Shown here one piece after another: positions 1 to 5,172 of a DNA stretch of 5,172 nt. The position numbers and the translations under genes were made by a program. Each line of letters begins with the position of its first letter. Position 1 is the stretch's first letter. The notes under the pieces are model-generated. The model was not told the origin of the DNA. It saw only the letters and a program-made list of their open reading frames with translations, and ran no database searches. The stretch spans positions 1 through 5,172 of the forward strand of contig NIVA01000172.1 of assembly GCA_002254335.1 (NCBI GenBank), in the 5' to 3' direction. Origin of the DNA: Bacteroidetes bacterium 4572_114 (GTDB taxonomy: Bacteria > Bacteroidota > Bacteroidia > Bacteroidales > 4484-276).

Positions 1-40
1 TGATAATTCTATTTCCAGCACATCAAAAAATATTTAGTAA

Positions 41-73
41 GGATTTGGATTTTGGATTTTGAGCTTTGGATTT
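41..73. repeat. 7-base-period array, unit GGATTTT
   Basis: On the plus strand the units read GGATTT, GGATTTT, GGATTTT, GAGCTTT, GGATTT, so the period is seven bases with one shortened and one diverged copy. The array begins downstream of dnaG and runs into its TAA stop codon (72-74). Positions 1-40 show no gene and no clear terminator. Confidence 0.6.
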
Positions 74-668
74 ATCTCAAGACTATCCTTCCCAGTTTTG
101 CCGATATTGCCGATTTTTTTTTCAATAGCTTTTTTTGGCTGTTGAGCAAAATCTCGTAATCGTTATCACCGGTTGCCTGTTGAAGGGCCTTGATGGTTTC
201 GTCAAATTTCCGCTCTAACCAACGCAGTTTTATTGAAAGCAGCGCATGTTCCACCGAGACTTTCAGCTTCTCTTCTTCGCTGATAACATGGATTTTCACC
301 CTTCCCCAGTCGTTAAGTTCATATTTGGATGTAAGCAGGGTTGTTGCAAGGGCAGAAATTTCTTTGTCATCATGAATCTCGTTGTTCACTTCATTAAATA
401 TCTTTTGGTACAAATTATTCCCAAAGGGGATTTCATCGTTCAAAAGGTCGGAAACAATATAAGAAGCCACATCTATATCTTGTTTTTTTTCATTCCCATC
501 TTCATCCTTATATTCGAGGGTAATTACGCGGTCACCAAAAGTCATCAAAATCCTGATAATATTTTTTTCCTGATGTTCCGAAGATAGATAATCAACCCCG
601 GCCTGCTTTTCCGGTTTGATAACCGAGGGGTCGATAAAAGCGGGGGATTCCTCATCTCTTGCTTTCAC
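72..668 (-). CDS. dnaG: DNA primase DnaG, C-terminal part, separated from the N-terminal part by a frame break
   Basis: This 198-residue frame matches the C-terminal region of Bacteroidota DnaG, where the helicase-interacting domain lies. Visible marks are the EKNIIRILMTFGDRVI helix (about 35-49), NDWGRVKIHVISEEEKL (119-135), the LRWLERKFDETI helix (148-159) and the family ending KLGRIVLR. The only available start is GTG at 668, which overlaps the TGA of the upstream frame (GTGA). A TAA at 672-674 closes this frame further upstream, so translation would need reinitiation after the upstream stop or a -1 slip. No clear ribosome-binding site is seen. The segment expected between the two parts (the last helices of the polymerase domain and a linker, perhaps 50-80 residues by recall of relatives) is absent from both frames. 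Together the parts give 609 residues, shorter than the usual size of roughly 650-700. It could be a coupled second subunit, a decayed half, or an artefact. Confidence 0.85.
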   Translation of the reverse strand: MKARDEESPAFIDPSVIKPEKQAGVDYLSSEHQEKNIIRILMTFGDRVITLEYKDEDGNEKKQDIDVASYIVSDLLNDEIPFGNNLYQKIFNEVNNEIHDDKEISALATTLLTSKYELNDWGRVKIHVISEEEKLKVSVEHALLSIKLRWLERKFDETIKALQQATGDNDYEILLNSQKKLLKKKSAISAKLGRIVLR

Positions 669-1900
669 TCTTTAACGTAAACCGAACGGATTATCTGGTC
701 GGGGATAAGCGCGATGGTGCCAACTATTTCCTTTATCAGCCCGGCCTTTTTTACCGGATCATGCTCTGCATCCTTAATCAGGAGGTTGGTTTTAAAGAAG
801 ATGAAGTTGTGGGCTTTGTCCTTAATAAAATCGTGTACTTCCGAAGATCGGTGGCTGCGTGCAAACGAGTCGGGGTCTTCACCTTCGGGGAACAGGACTA
901 TTTTCACATCCATCCCCTGCTCAAGTATCATGTCTATCCCACGGAAGGAAGCCTTGATGCCCGCCTCATCGCCATCGTATAAAATGGTGATGTTTTTGGT
1001 ATATCTGCTTATAAGCCTTATTTGATCTGTGGTTAGCGATGTGCCCGAGGAGGACACCACATTTTCAACCCCGGCCATGTGCATCGAAATCACATCGGTA
1101 TAGCCTTCCACCAGGAAGCAGTTGTCGTTGGTAATAATGCTGTTTTTGGCCAGGTTTATACCGTACAGCACTTTGCTTTTGTGATATATATCCGATTCGG
1201 GCGAGTTTACATATTTTGGTGATTTCGGGTCGCTCGACAGTGTCCTGCCCCCAAAGCCCAGTACCCTGCCAGAAAGGTTTTGAATGGGAAAGATAACCCT
1301 GCCCCGAAACCGGTCGTAAGTTTTTTTACCCTTTACTATGGTGAGGCCGGTTTTTTCGAGATAATCAATATTATACCCCATTTTAATGGCATGGGCCGTA
1401 AAATTGTCCCATGCATCAATGGCATAGCCAAGCTGGAATTTTTTGATGGTGTCTTCCCTGAACCCCCTTTCCTTAAAGTAACTTAGGCCAATGGCCCTGC
1501 CCTGTTCGGAGTCAAAAATATTGGACGCAAAATATTTGGCTGCAAAATCGGTAACATGAAACAAGCTTTCCTTTTCGTTGAGCAGCTTGATTTCTTCCGG
1601 GGTCTGCTCCTTCTCCTCAATTTCGATGTTGTATTTTTTGGCGAGATATTTTAGTGCTTCAGGATAGGTAAATTGCTCGTGGTCCATAAGGAACTGCACG
1701 GAATTGCCACCTTTGCCACACCCAAAACATTTGTAGATGCCTTTTTTTGGCGATACGGTGAAGGAGGGTGTTTTTTCGTTGTGGAACGGGCAAAGCCCCA
1801 GAAGGTTTACCCCCCGCTTTTTCAGGCTGACAAACTCTCCAACGACCTCATCGATTTGGGCCGCTTCAAAAATTTCCTGTATGGTTTCTTTACTTATCAT
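665..1900 (-). CDS. dnaG: DNA primase DnaG, N-terminal part (zinc finger and Toprim catalytic core)
   Basis: DnaG makes the short RNA primers that start Okazaki fragments and acts with the DnaB helicase at the replication fork. This 411-residue frame has the CHC2 zinc-binding domain near the N-terminus, with Cys37, His40, Cys58 and Cys61 as ligands. The RNA-polymerase core follows: the basic RFRGRVIFPI stretch (197-206), GFGGR (215-219), the Toprim glutamate in EGYTD (265-269), DGD (309-311) in YDGDEAG, and PEGEDPDSF (338-346). All catalytic and metal-binding motifs are intact. The frame stops after SVYVKE, where Bacteroidota DnaG normally continues with a Cys-containing helix, a linker and a C-terminal domain. 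That C-terminal domain is in the next frame downstream (72-668), overlapping by four bases (GTGA). The ATG at 1900 gives the usual MISKETIQEIF start. Homology is certain. Whether the break is biological or an assembly error cannot be told from the sequence. Confidence 0.95.
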   Translation of the reverse strand: MISKETIQEIFEAAQIDEVVGEFVSLKKRGVNLLGLCPFHNEKTPSFTVSPKKGIYKCFGCGKGGNSVQFLMDHEQFTYPEALKYLAKKYNIEIEEKEQTPEEIKLLNEKESLFHVTDFAAKYFASNIFDSEQGRAIGLSYFKERGFREDTIKKFQLGYAIDAWDNFTAHAIKMGYNIDYLEKTGLTIVKGKKTYDRFRGRVIFPIQNLSGRVLGFGGRTLSSDPKSPKYVNSPESDIYHKSKVLYGINLAKNSIITNDNCFLVEGYTDVISMHMAGVENVVSSSGTSLTTDQIRLISRYTKNITILYDGDEAGIKASFRGIDMILEQGMDVKIVLFPEGEDPDSFARSHRSSEVHDFIKDKAHNFIFFKTNLLIKDAEHDPVKKAGLIKEIVGTIALIPDQIIRSVYVKE

Positions 1901-1910
1901 CAGATAACGG

Positions 1911-1918
1911 CAAAAATA
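1911..1918 (-). promoter_or_regulatory. Candidate -7 promoter element for dnaG
   Basis: On the minus strand this reads TATTTTTG, matching the Bacteroidota -7 consensus TAnnTTTG. It lies about 10 bases before the dnaG ATG, so the transcript would have almost no leader. No TTTG is seen at the expected -33 position, so support is weak. The dnaG message could also start further upstream. Confidence 0.25.
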
Positions 1919-1959
1919 GAAATTCTAAAAAGATTGGGGCCGATGGTGTTAGTAAATTA

Positions 1960-1994
1960 GGTTTCAGGTTTCAGGTTTCAGGTTTCAGGTTTCA
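1960..1994. repeat. Tandem repeat, five perfect copies of GGTTTCA
   Basis: Five contiguous exact copies of the heptamer GGTTTCA (TGAAACC on the minus strand) lie about 60 bases upstream of the dnaG start. A further one and a half copies recur at 2092-2105 after unrelated sequence. There are no spacers, so this is a simple tandem array, not a CRISPR. Confidence 0.95.
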
Positions 1995-2013
1995 AGTTGT
2001 GCTTGGCTTCCTT

Positions 2014-2041
2014 CACCCGACACCGGGCATCTGACACCCGT
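2014..2041. repeat. Degenerate 7-base-period array, unit CACCCGA
   Basis: Four adjacent heptamers read CACCCGA, CACCGGG, CATCTGA and CACCCGT. They are a diverged array with the same period as the GGTTTCA array 20 bases away but a different unit. Confidence 0.55.
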
Positions 2042-2054
2042 CTTTTGCAGGTTT

Positions 2055-2074
2055 CCCATACGGGCCCATACGGG
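2055..2074. repeat. Direct duplication of CCCATACGGG
   Basis: Two exact adjacent copies of the decamer CCCATACGGG sit between the heptamer arrays. The centre contains GGGCCC, so the pair can also fold back on itself in part. No function is apparent. Confidence 0.7.
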
Positions 2075-2288
2075 TCTTGCTTCGCTACGCAGGTTTCAGG
2101 TTTCTGGTCTCGCCACAAATAGACAAAACTTTCAATGAAATCATTACCAGATGGCCAACTCCCTGAAGTGCCGGGGCCGGATATACTGAGTTTATTAAAT
2201 TAAGCATTTAGAAAAAACAAACCTTGTCTTTCCCATTTGAAACAATTCGATGGTTGACGATCGCCGATTAAACAATGAGGGCCGCGGC

Positions 2289-2426
2289 CGGGATTGGAGT
2301 GGTAGCCTGTTGAAATGGCGGCTGTGGTTTTTGTTGGTGGGCGGAGGCTGACGAGTTCCGCACGTGCGGAACACGCACCGCCTACAAAAACCAGCCGGCA
2401 TGAGACAACTATAAACGGAAAGCCCG
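2289..2426. other. Large imperfect hairpin element with a perfect 18-base palindrome at its centre
   Basis: Nested complementary segments are visible. The outer ends are CGGG (2289-2292) and CCCG (2423-2426). The main stem pairs 2315-2324 and 2327-2334 with 2384-2401, with one mismatch and a TG bulge, and includes GTTTTTGT/ACAAAAAC. An inner GGCGG/CCGCC pair follows, and then the perfect palindrome GTTCCGCACGTGCGGAAC (2355-2372). A second palindrome, GGCCGCGGCC, lies just outside at 2280-2289. No U-tract follows the stem on either strand, so it is not a classical terminator. The flanks GATTGGAGTGG and TATAAACGGAAAGC resemble, from memory, hairpin elements common between genes in Bacteroidota; I cannot name the family. 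It starts 33 bases downstream of the kinase stop and may form the 3' end of that message or be a small mobile repeat. Confidence 0.6.
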
Positions 2427-2458
2427 TATTGCCGCCCAAACAAAAAAGATTGAAATAA

Positions 2459-4369
2459 CTATATTTCTTCGGGAATGGTGTAAATGATTTTTTCCAGTTC
2501 CGAATATTTGAATGGTTTGGTCATAAAGCCATTCATGCCAGCAGTTAGGCCTTTTTGTTGGTTTTCGTTGGTGGCGTTGGCTGTTAATGCATAAATCATT
2601 GCCGTTTTCCCGTTCGGGTTTTCTTTTTCAAAATTGCGGATATGCTTCGTGGTTTCATACCCGTCCATCACTGGCATTTGTATATCCATCAGGATGAAAT
2701 CAAACCTGTTTTTCTTATATTTTTCGAGTGCCAACAGCCCATCACCGGCCAGATCGTATGTTAAGCCCTTTTTCTTTAGGGTCAATCCCACTACTTTTTG
2801 GTTCAGGATATTATCTTCAACAACGAGTATTGAAATATTATTAGCATTGTCTGGATGTTGCCATTCGGTTTCCAAACCGATTTTAAATGAGAAGAAGAAA
2901 CCTTTTCCGGGCTCATCCACAAATTTCACCGACCCGCCCATCAAAGCACTTAAACTTTTTGAAAGGGCAAGCCCCAATGCAATACCCCCATTGTCATGCG
3001 AAAAAGAGGGGTCGCCATTGTCGAAATAATTAGTGATCGCCGAAGAAACACTTTCTGGAAAACTACTGCCATTGGCACTTATCCTGTAAACTAAATCTAT
3101 ATGGTTAGTATCTATGTTTTCTTTTTTGATAGATAGCTCAATAGTCCCGTTTTCGATAAAATGATTGATACACTGAAGCAAAGGGTTTAAAATTTGATTA
3201 ATCCTTTTTGGGTCACCATTTGTTTTTAAGGGAAGTTCTTTACCACCACTTAAAATAATTTTATTTCTTTTTTCAGTTTCCTTTTGTACAGATAATTTTA
3301 TCAGGTTTGAAAGTTCAGTTTGTGGGTCAAACCAAATATTTTTAAAATCAATTTGTTTGGCTTCAATTTTAGAAAAATCCACCAGGGTGTTCAGGATGGA
3401 GAGCAATTTGTAGGCTGAAATTTTGATGACATTTACATCGTCTTTTTGTTCCTGGTCAATCTGGGAATCTATCAAAATATCGGCCATTCCTATTATCGAA
3501 TTCATAGGTGTCCTGAAATCATGGCCCAAATTGACCAATAACATTGCCATTGATTTTAAGGTTTCCTCTGCACTTTTTTTTGCAGATAGCAATTCATCCT
3601 TTATTTGGACATCCCTGGTAACATCGCGGATTACCATTTGATAGCCCACATGTATATAATCCTCATCGTAAAGTGCCCTGAAAACTGTTGAAACAAAAAG
3701 GCGGCGGCTTTGGGAAACGTTTATGAAATGATGTAACTTAATAATTGGGCTATTTGGGGTCAAGAGTAAAAGTGCCCGGTTAATTTTTTCCCGGTCGTTT
3801 CGGTCAATATTTGCCATTATAGGCTTTGCCCTGATATGTTCAAACGAAGTTGAAAAGGTGAGCAGAAAGGCCCGGTTTGCAAAGGTTATATGAAAATCCT
3901 TGTCAGTCCGGCAGATCATGTCGGTTTGATCCTGCACAACATTTTCAAAGTTGATTTTAGAACGGATGAGTTCTCTTTTTACATTATCGAGATCAAGGAA
4001 TATTTTTACTTTGCTCAGCAGGATTTCGCGGTTGAACGGCTTGGTAATGTAATCAACGGCCCCTGTTTTATAACCCTTATCAATATTATCCTGATCGAAA
4101 TAAACGGCCGTAAGAAAAATGATGGGGGTGTTTTTGTTCAGGGTTCCCTGACGGATGGTCACGGCCGTTTCGAACCCATTTATCCCGGGCATTTGAACAT
4201 CTAGTATGATCAGGGCAAAATCTTTTTGCCTACAATGAAGGATGGCCTCTTTACCGTTTTGCGCCATTAAAATCTGCGCATTTATGTTCCTGAGGTTGGC
4301 ATTTAGGGCCAAGAGGTTTTCCTTGTTATCGTCAACTATTAAGATGTAGGGAGTGTAGTCGAGTTTCAT
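2459..4369 (-). CDS. Cytoplasmic hybrid histidine kinase, REC-PAS-HisKA-HATPase-REC, probable pseudokinase
   Basis: This 636-residue signalling protein has no membrane segment or signal peptide. A receiver domain comes first (about 8-125; acidic Asp13/Asp14, phospho-acceptor Asp57, Thr87, Lys110). A PAS-like sensor domain (about 138-255) and a HisKA dimerisation helix with His283 in GHDFRTPMN follow. The HATPase domain spans about 385-500. The C-terminal receiver (about 512-635) has Glu518/Asp519, Asp562, Thr596 and Lys618. The HATPase is odd. In ungapped comparison with the family pattern, the N-box Asn is Cys400, the G1 Asp is Ala432 in SANGSS, and the G2 box reads GGIALGL instead of GGTGLGL. 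These residues bind Mg-ATP, so autophosphorylation is doubtful, although both receivers and the His are kept. ATG 4369 is preferred to 4429 because the receiver begins at once and a candidate promoter lies inside the 20-residue extension. No partner regulator is adjacent, so its target is unknown. Confidence 0.93.
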   Translation of the reverse strand: MKLDYTPYILIVDDNKENLLALNANLRNINAQILMAQNGKEAILHCRQKDFALIILDVQMPGINGFETAVTIRQGTLNKNTPIIFLTAVYFDQDNIDKGYKTGAVDYITKPFNREILLSKVKIFLDLDNVKRELIRSKINFENVVQDQTDMICRTDKDFHITFANRAFLLTFSTSFEHIRAKPIMANIDRNDREKINRALLLLTPNSPIIKLHHFINVSQSRRLFVSTVFRALYDEDYIHVGYQMVIRDVTRDVQIKDELLSAKKSAEETLKSMAMLLVNLGHDFRTPMNSIIGMADILIDSQIDQEQKDDVNVIKISAYKLLSILNTLVDFSKIEAKQIDFKNIWFDPQTELSNLIKLSVQKETEKRNKIILSGGKELPLKTNGDPKRINQILNPLLQCINHFIENGTIELSIKKENIDTNHIDLVYRISANGSSFPESVSSAITNYFDNGDPSFSHDNGGIALGLALSKSLSALMGGSVKFVDEPGKGFFFSFKIGLETEWQHPDNANNISILVVEDNILNQKVVGLTLKKKGLTYDLAGDGLLALEKYKKNRFDFILMDIQMPVMDGYETTKHIRNFEKENPNGKTAMIYALTANATNENQQKGLTAGMNGFMTKPFKYSELEKIIYTIPEEI

Positions 4370-4415
4370 TATCAGTATTATTTGTCGGAAAAATGTACTT
4401 GAAGGGACATCAGCA

Positions 4416-4423
4416 CAAAAATA
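4416..4423 (-). promoter_or_regulatory. Candidate -7 promoter element for the hybrid kinase gene
   Basis: On the minus strand this reads TATTTTTG, fitting TAnnTTTG, and gives a leader of about 40 bases before ATG 4369. No TTTG occurs 19-21 bases upstream, so the -33 element is missing. Its position argues against the longer start at 4429. Confidence 0.3.
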
Positions 4424-4465
4424 GTACAATTATGTTTTGTGGGATTTTGTTTTACGCTTTAGCAT

Positions 4466-4490
4466 GTGAGCGGTGAACGGTGAGCGGTGA
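4466..4490. repeat. 7-base-period array, unit GTGAGCG
   Basis: The units are GTGAGCG, GTGAACG, GTGAGCG and a partial GTGA, about 100 bases upstream of the kinase start codon. The period matches the arrays near dnaG, but the unit sequence is unrelated. Confidence 0.8.
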
Positions 4491-4778
4491 CCCCGCTTTT
4501 GCTACATTTCAGGCTGGCCAGTTAGCCAAAGTTGTACAATATACCGGTAGGCTGATGCCGGTGAGTGCTGATTTGTATCCCAAACCGGGACCCTTCAATC
4601 GCCGTTGTTCGCTGGATTGCCTGCCCATCAGTAACTCAAAGAAAGCAGGATAGCAGTTGGCCAAAGGTTACAGGCCATTAAGGTAAAATTATCCATTTCT
4701 TACTTCTGATGCCCACCCCCTGTTATCTACTTTCCACCCAACCTTTTTCAGGTTAAAGAATAAAAACCGCGAATAAAT

Positions 4779-4809
4779 TTTGTCGTTAACCAATAAAGTA
4801 GGATTTTTG
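4779..4809 (+). promoter_or_regulatory. Candidate promoter for tRNA-Arg
   Basis: TTTG (4779-4782) and GATTTTTG (4802-4809) are 19 bases apart, which fits the Bacteroidota -33/-7 layout with one mismatch in the -7 element (G for the first T). Transcription would start near 4815, leaving a leader of roughly 75 bases to be removed from the tRNA. A closer start cannot be excluded. Confidence 0.28.
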
Positions 4810-4891
4810 CAGCCGAAAAAAGTTATAAAAGCGGAAACCAGGCCCAATATTATTTCCAAGTTTGGTAAAATTATTTCCCGCTTTTAGACAC

Positions 4892-4963
4892 GGCCCCATA
4901 GTTCAAGGGATAGAATGGAGGTTTCCTAAACCTTAGATCCAGGTTCGAGTCCTGGTGGGGCTA
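4892..4963 (+). tRNA. tRNA-Arg, anticodon CCT
   Basis: A full 72-base cloverleaf can be folded. The acceptor stem is GGCCCCA with TGGGGCT (first pair G-U). The D stem is GTTC/GAAT with an eight-base loop. The anticodon stem is GAGGT/ACCTT (closing G-U) with loop TTCCTAA, so the anticodon is CCT at 4925-4927 and reads the Arg codon AGG. The variable loop has four bases (AGAT), and the T stem is CCAGG/CCTGG with loop TTCGAGT. The discriminator is A4963. The CCA end is not encoded (CAT follows) and must be added by the nucleotidyltransferase. A terminator follows 16 bases later, so this is a single-tRNA unit. Confidence 0.95.
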
Positions 4964-4979
4964 CATTTAAGTTTTATAG

Positions 4980-5017
4980 AGCCCTGATATTTTCGATATC
5001 AGGGCTTTTGTTTTTTT
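4980..5017 (+). terminator. Intrinsic terminator of tRNA-Arg
   Basis: A perfect 11-base-pair stem AGCCCTGATAT/ATATCAGGGCT (4980-4990 with 4996-5006) has a five-base loop TTTCG. It is followed by TTT, G and seven T residues to 5017. This is a textbook rho-independent terminator on the plus strand. Confidence 0.92.
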
Positions 5018-5056
5018 GGTCAACCACATTTCAAAATGAAATCAAATATTTTGACC
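5018..5056. repeat. Nested inverted repeat between the tRNA terminator and the intron 3' junction
   Basis: GGTCAA (5018-5023) pairs with TTGACC (5051-5056). Inside, ATTTCA (5028-5033) pairs with TGAAAT (5037-5042) across an AAA loop. The two six-base stems are separated by unequal internal loops, so stability is modest. On the minus strand this is the 3' exon sequence downstream of the group II intron. Confidence 0.45.
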
Positions 5057-5072
5057 TCCTCACACCATAATC

Positions 5073-5132
5073 GAGTAGGGTAAATATGGAATAATAATAT
5101 ATATAAAAAATCATCCCATATTTATCCCTCTC
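5073..5132 (-). ncRNA. Group II intron domain VI with branch-point adenosine
   Basis: This is a long hairpin whose basal helix is seven pairs interrupted only by the bulged A at 5076, seven bases from the intron end counting the A itself. That is the normal spacing for lariat formation. The stem is unusually long and AT-rich (nine pairs plus six more pairs, with a single unpaired A at about 5125 on the 5' strand). Confidence 0.78.
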
Positions 5133-5135
5133 ACA

Positions 5136-5166
5136 GAACCGTGCGTATGGGTCTCGTACACGGCTC
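5136..5166 (-). ncRNA. Group II intron domain V (catalytic hairpin)
   Basis: The lower stem is eight pairs (GAGCCGTG with CACGGTTC, one G-U). A two-base CG bulge follows on the 3' side, and then a short upper stem (TA/TA, a C-A mismatch, G-C). It is 31 bases, slightly shorter than the usual 34, and the upper stem is weaker than typical. The AGC triad, the bulge and the TGTGAGAGG that follows support the call. Confidence 0.75.
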
Positions 5167-5172
5167 ATGTTA

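Larger units (their letters stand above)
1901..2458. other. Non-coding spacer between the kinase gene and dnaG
   Basis: No credible gene is seen in these 558 bases. The minus-strand open frames around 2195-2443 run straight through a hairpin and have no recognisable domain. The dnaG-proximal part (1960-2105) is a patchwork of short repeats. The kinase-proximal part (2280-2426) is a GC-rich hairpin element. Between them, 2106-2279 has no visible structure. Both flanking genes are on the minus strand, so the spacer is downstream of the kinase gene and upstream of dnaG. Confidence 0.7.
4430..4891. other. Non-coding spacer between the divergent kinase gene and tRNA-Arg
   Basis: No gene can be supported here. 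The region holds a heptamer array (4466-4490), short fold-backs such as CCGG...CCGG at 4544-4562, and a candidate tRNA promoter near its right end. The longest noticed start-to-stop frame on the plus strand is only 32 codons (4555-4653) and resembles nothing known. The kinase gene and the tRNA are transcribed away from each other, so both sets of start signals must lie here. Confidence 0.6.
5070..5172 (-). mobile_element. Group II intron, 3' end (domains V and VI), cut by the window edge
   Basis: Reading the minus strand from the right edge, a domain V-like hairpin starts GAGCCGTG and ends CACGGTTC (5166-5136; the AGC catalytic triad is present). A TGT linker and domain VI follow. In domain VI, GAGAGGG pairs with CCCT-A-CTC, leaving a single bulged A (5076) as the branch point. 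The stem continues as TAAATATGG/CCATATTTA and then GATGAT/ATTATT with an AT-rich loop. The element ends CTCGAT, with T at 5070 as the last intron base, the usual type of bacterial group II intron end. These RNAs splice as lariats and usually move by a reverse transcriptase encoded in domain IV, which would lie to the right of this window. The 5' end and encoded protein are not seen, so activity is unknown. Confidence 0.85.

Noticed and set aside
660..680. Programmed -1 frameshift joining the two dnaG halves
   Set aside because: The zero-frame context T AAA GAG is not a canonical slippery heptamer, and slippage would not supply the missing segment; kept only as an alternative.
659..982. Plus-strand open frames antisense to dnaG, and similar ones antisense to the kinase
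   Set aside because: They are shadows of well-supported coding frames on the other strand and have no domains.
1960..1994. Possible CRISPR array
   Set aside because: The units are seven bases and contiguous, with no spacers and no cas genes nearby.
2315..2401. Terminator of the kinase gene
   Set aside because: The stem is long and interrupted and has no U-tract after it on the minus strand; termination there is possible but unsupported.
2195..2443. Two overlapping minus-strand open frames of about 80 codons
   Set aside because: They run through the hairpin element, have arginine- and cysteine-rich sequence typical of translated GC-rich fold-backs, and show no domain.
4370..4429. Upstream start (ATG 4429) adding 20 residues to the kinase
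   Set aside because: The extra residues precede a receiver that is complete from 4369, and the candidate promoter lies within the extension.
4555..4653. A 32-codon plus-strand frame starting MPVSADLYPKPG
   Set aside because: It is too short, has no recognisable family, and no ribosome-binding or promoter signal was evident.

Overview
The window looks like chromosomal DNA of a member of the Bacteroidota, probably a Cytophagales-like lineage. The evidence is a DnaG primase of the Bacteroidota type, a soluble REC-PAS-kinase-REC hybrid sensor, candidate TAnnTTTG-type -7 promoter elements, no clear Shine-Dalgarno sequences, and AT-rich spacers carrying short tandem repeats. The lineage below phylum is an inference.

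Layout from left to right. Positions 72-1900 (minus strand) hold dnaG, but split into two reading frames. A 411-residue N-terminal part has the zinc finger and the whole Toprim catalytic core. A 198-residue C-terminal part follows, and the two overlap by a GTGA stop/start. The junction is out of frame, and the end of the RNA-polymerase domain plus the linker appear to be missing, which is striking for an essential gene. Positions 1901-2458 are non-coding. They hold heptamer-period arrays, a decamer duplication and a large imperfect hairpin around an 18-base perfect palindrome. Positions 2459-4369 (minus strand) encode a 636-residue hybrid histidine kinase. It keeps its phospho-accepting His and both receiver Asps, but the ATP-binding residues of its HATPase domain look degenerate. 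Positions 4430-4891 are non-coding, with another heptamer array. A tRNA-Arg(CCT) at 4892-4963 (plus strand) is followed by a strong terminator at 4980-5017.

From 5070 to the right edge, on the minus strand, is the 3' end of a group II intron. Domain V, the three-base linker, domain VI with a bulged branch-point A, and the terminal CTCGAT can all be read. The rest of the intron, including any reverse transcriptase, would lie beyond the window.

The genes do not form an obvious pathway: primase is replication housekeeping, the kinase is an orphan signalling protein, and the tRNA is a separate transcription unit on the other strand. The best leads are the split dnaG, the probable pseudokinase, the large hairpin element, and four unrelated 7-base-period arrays confined to gene borders and spacers.
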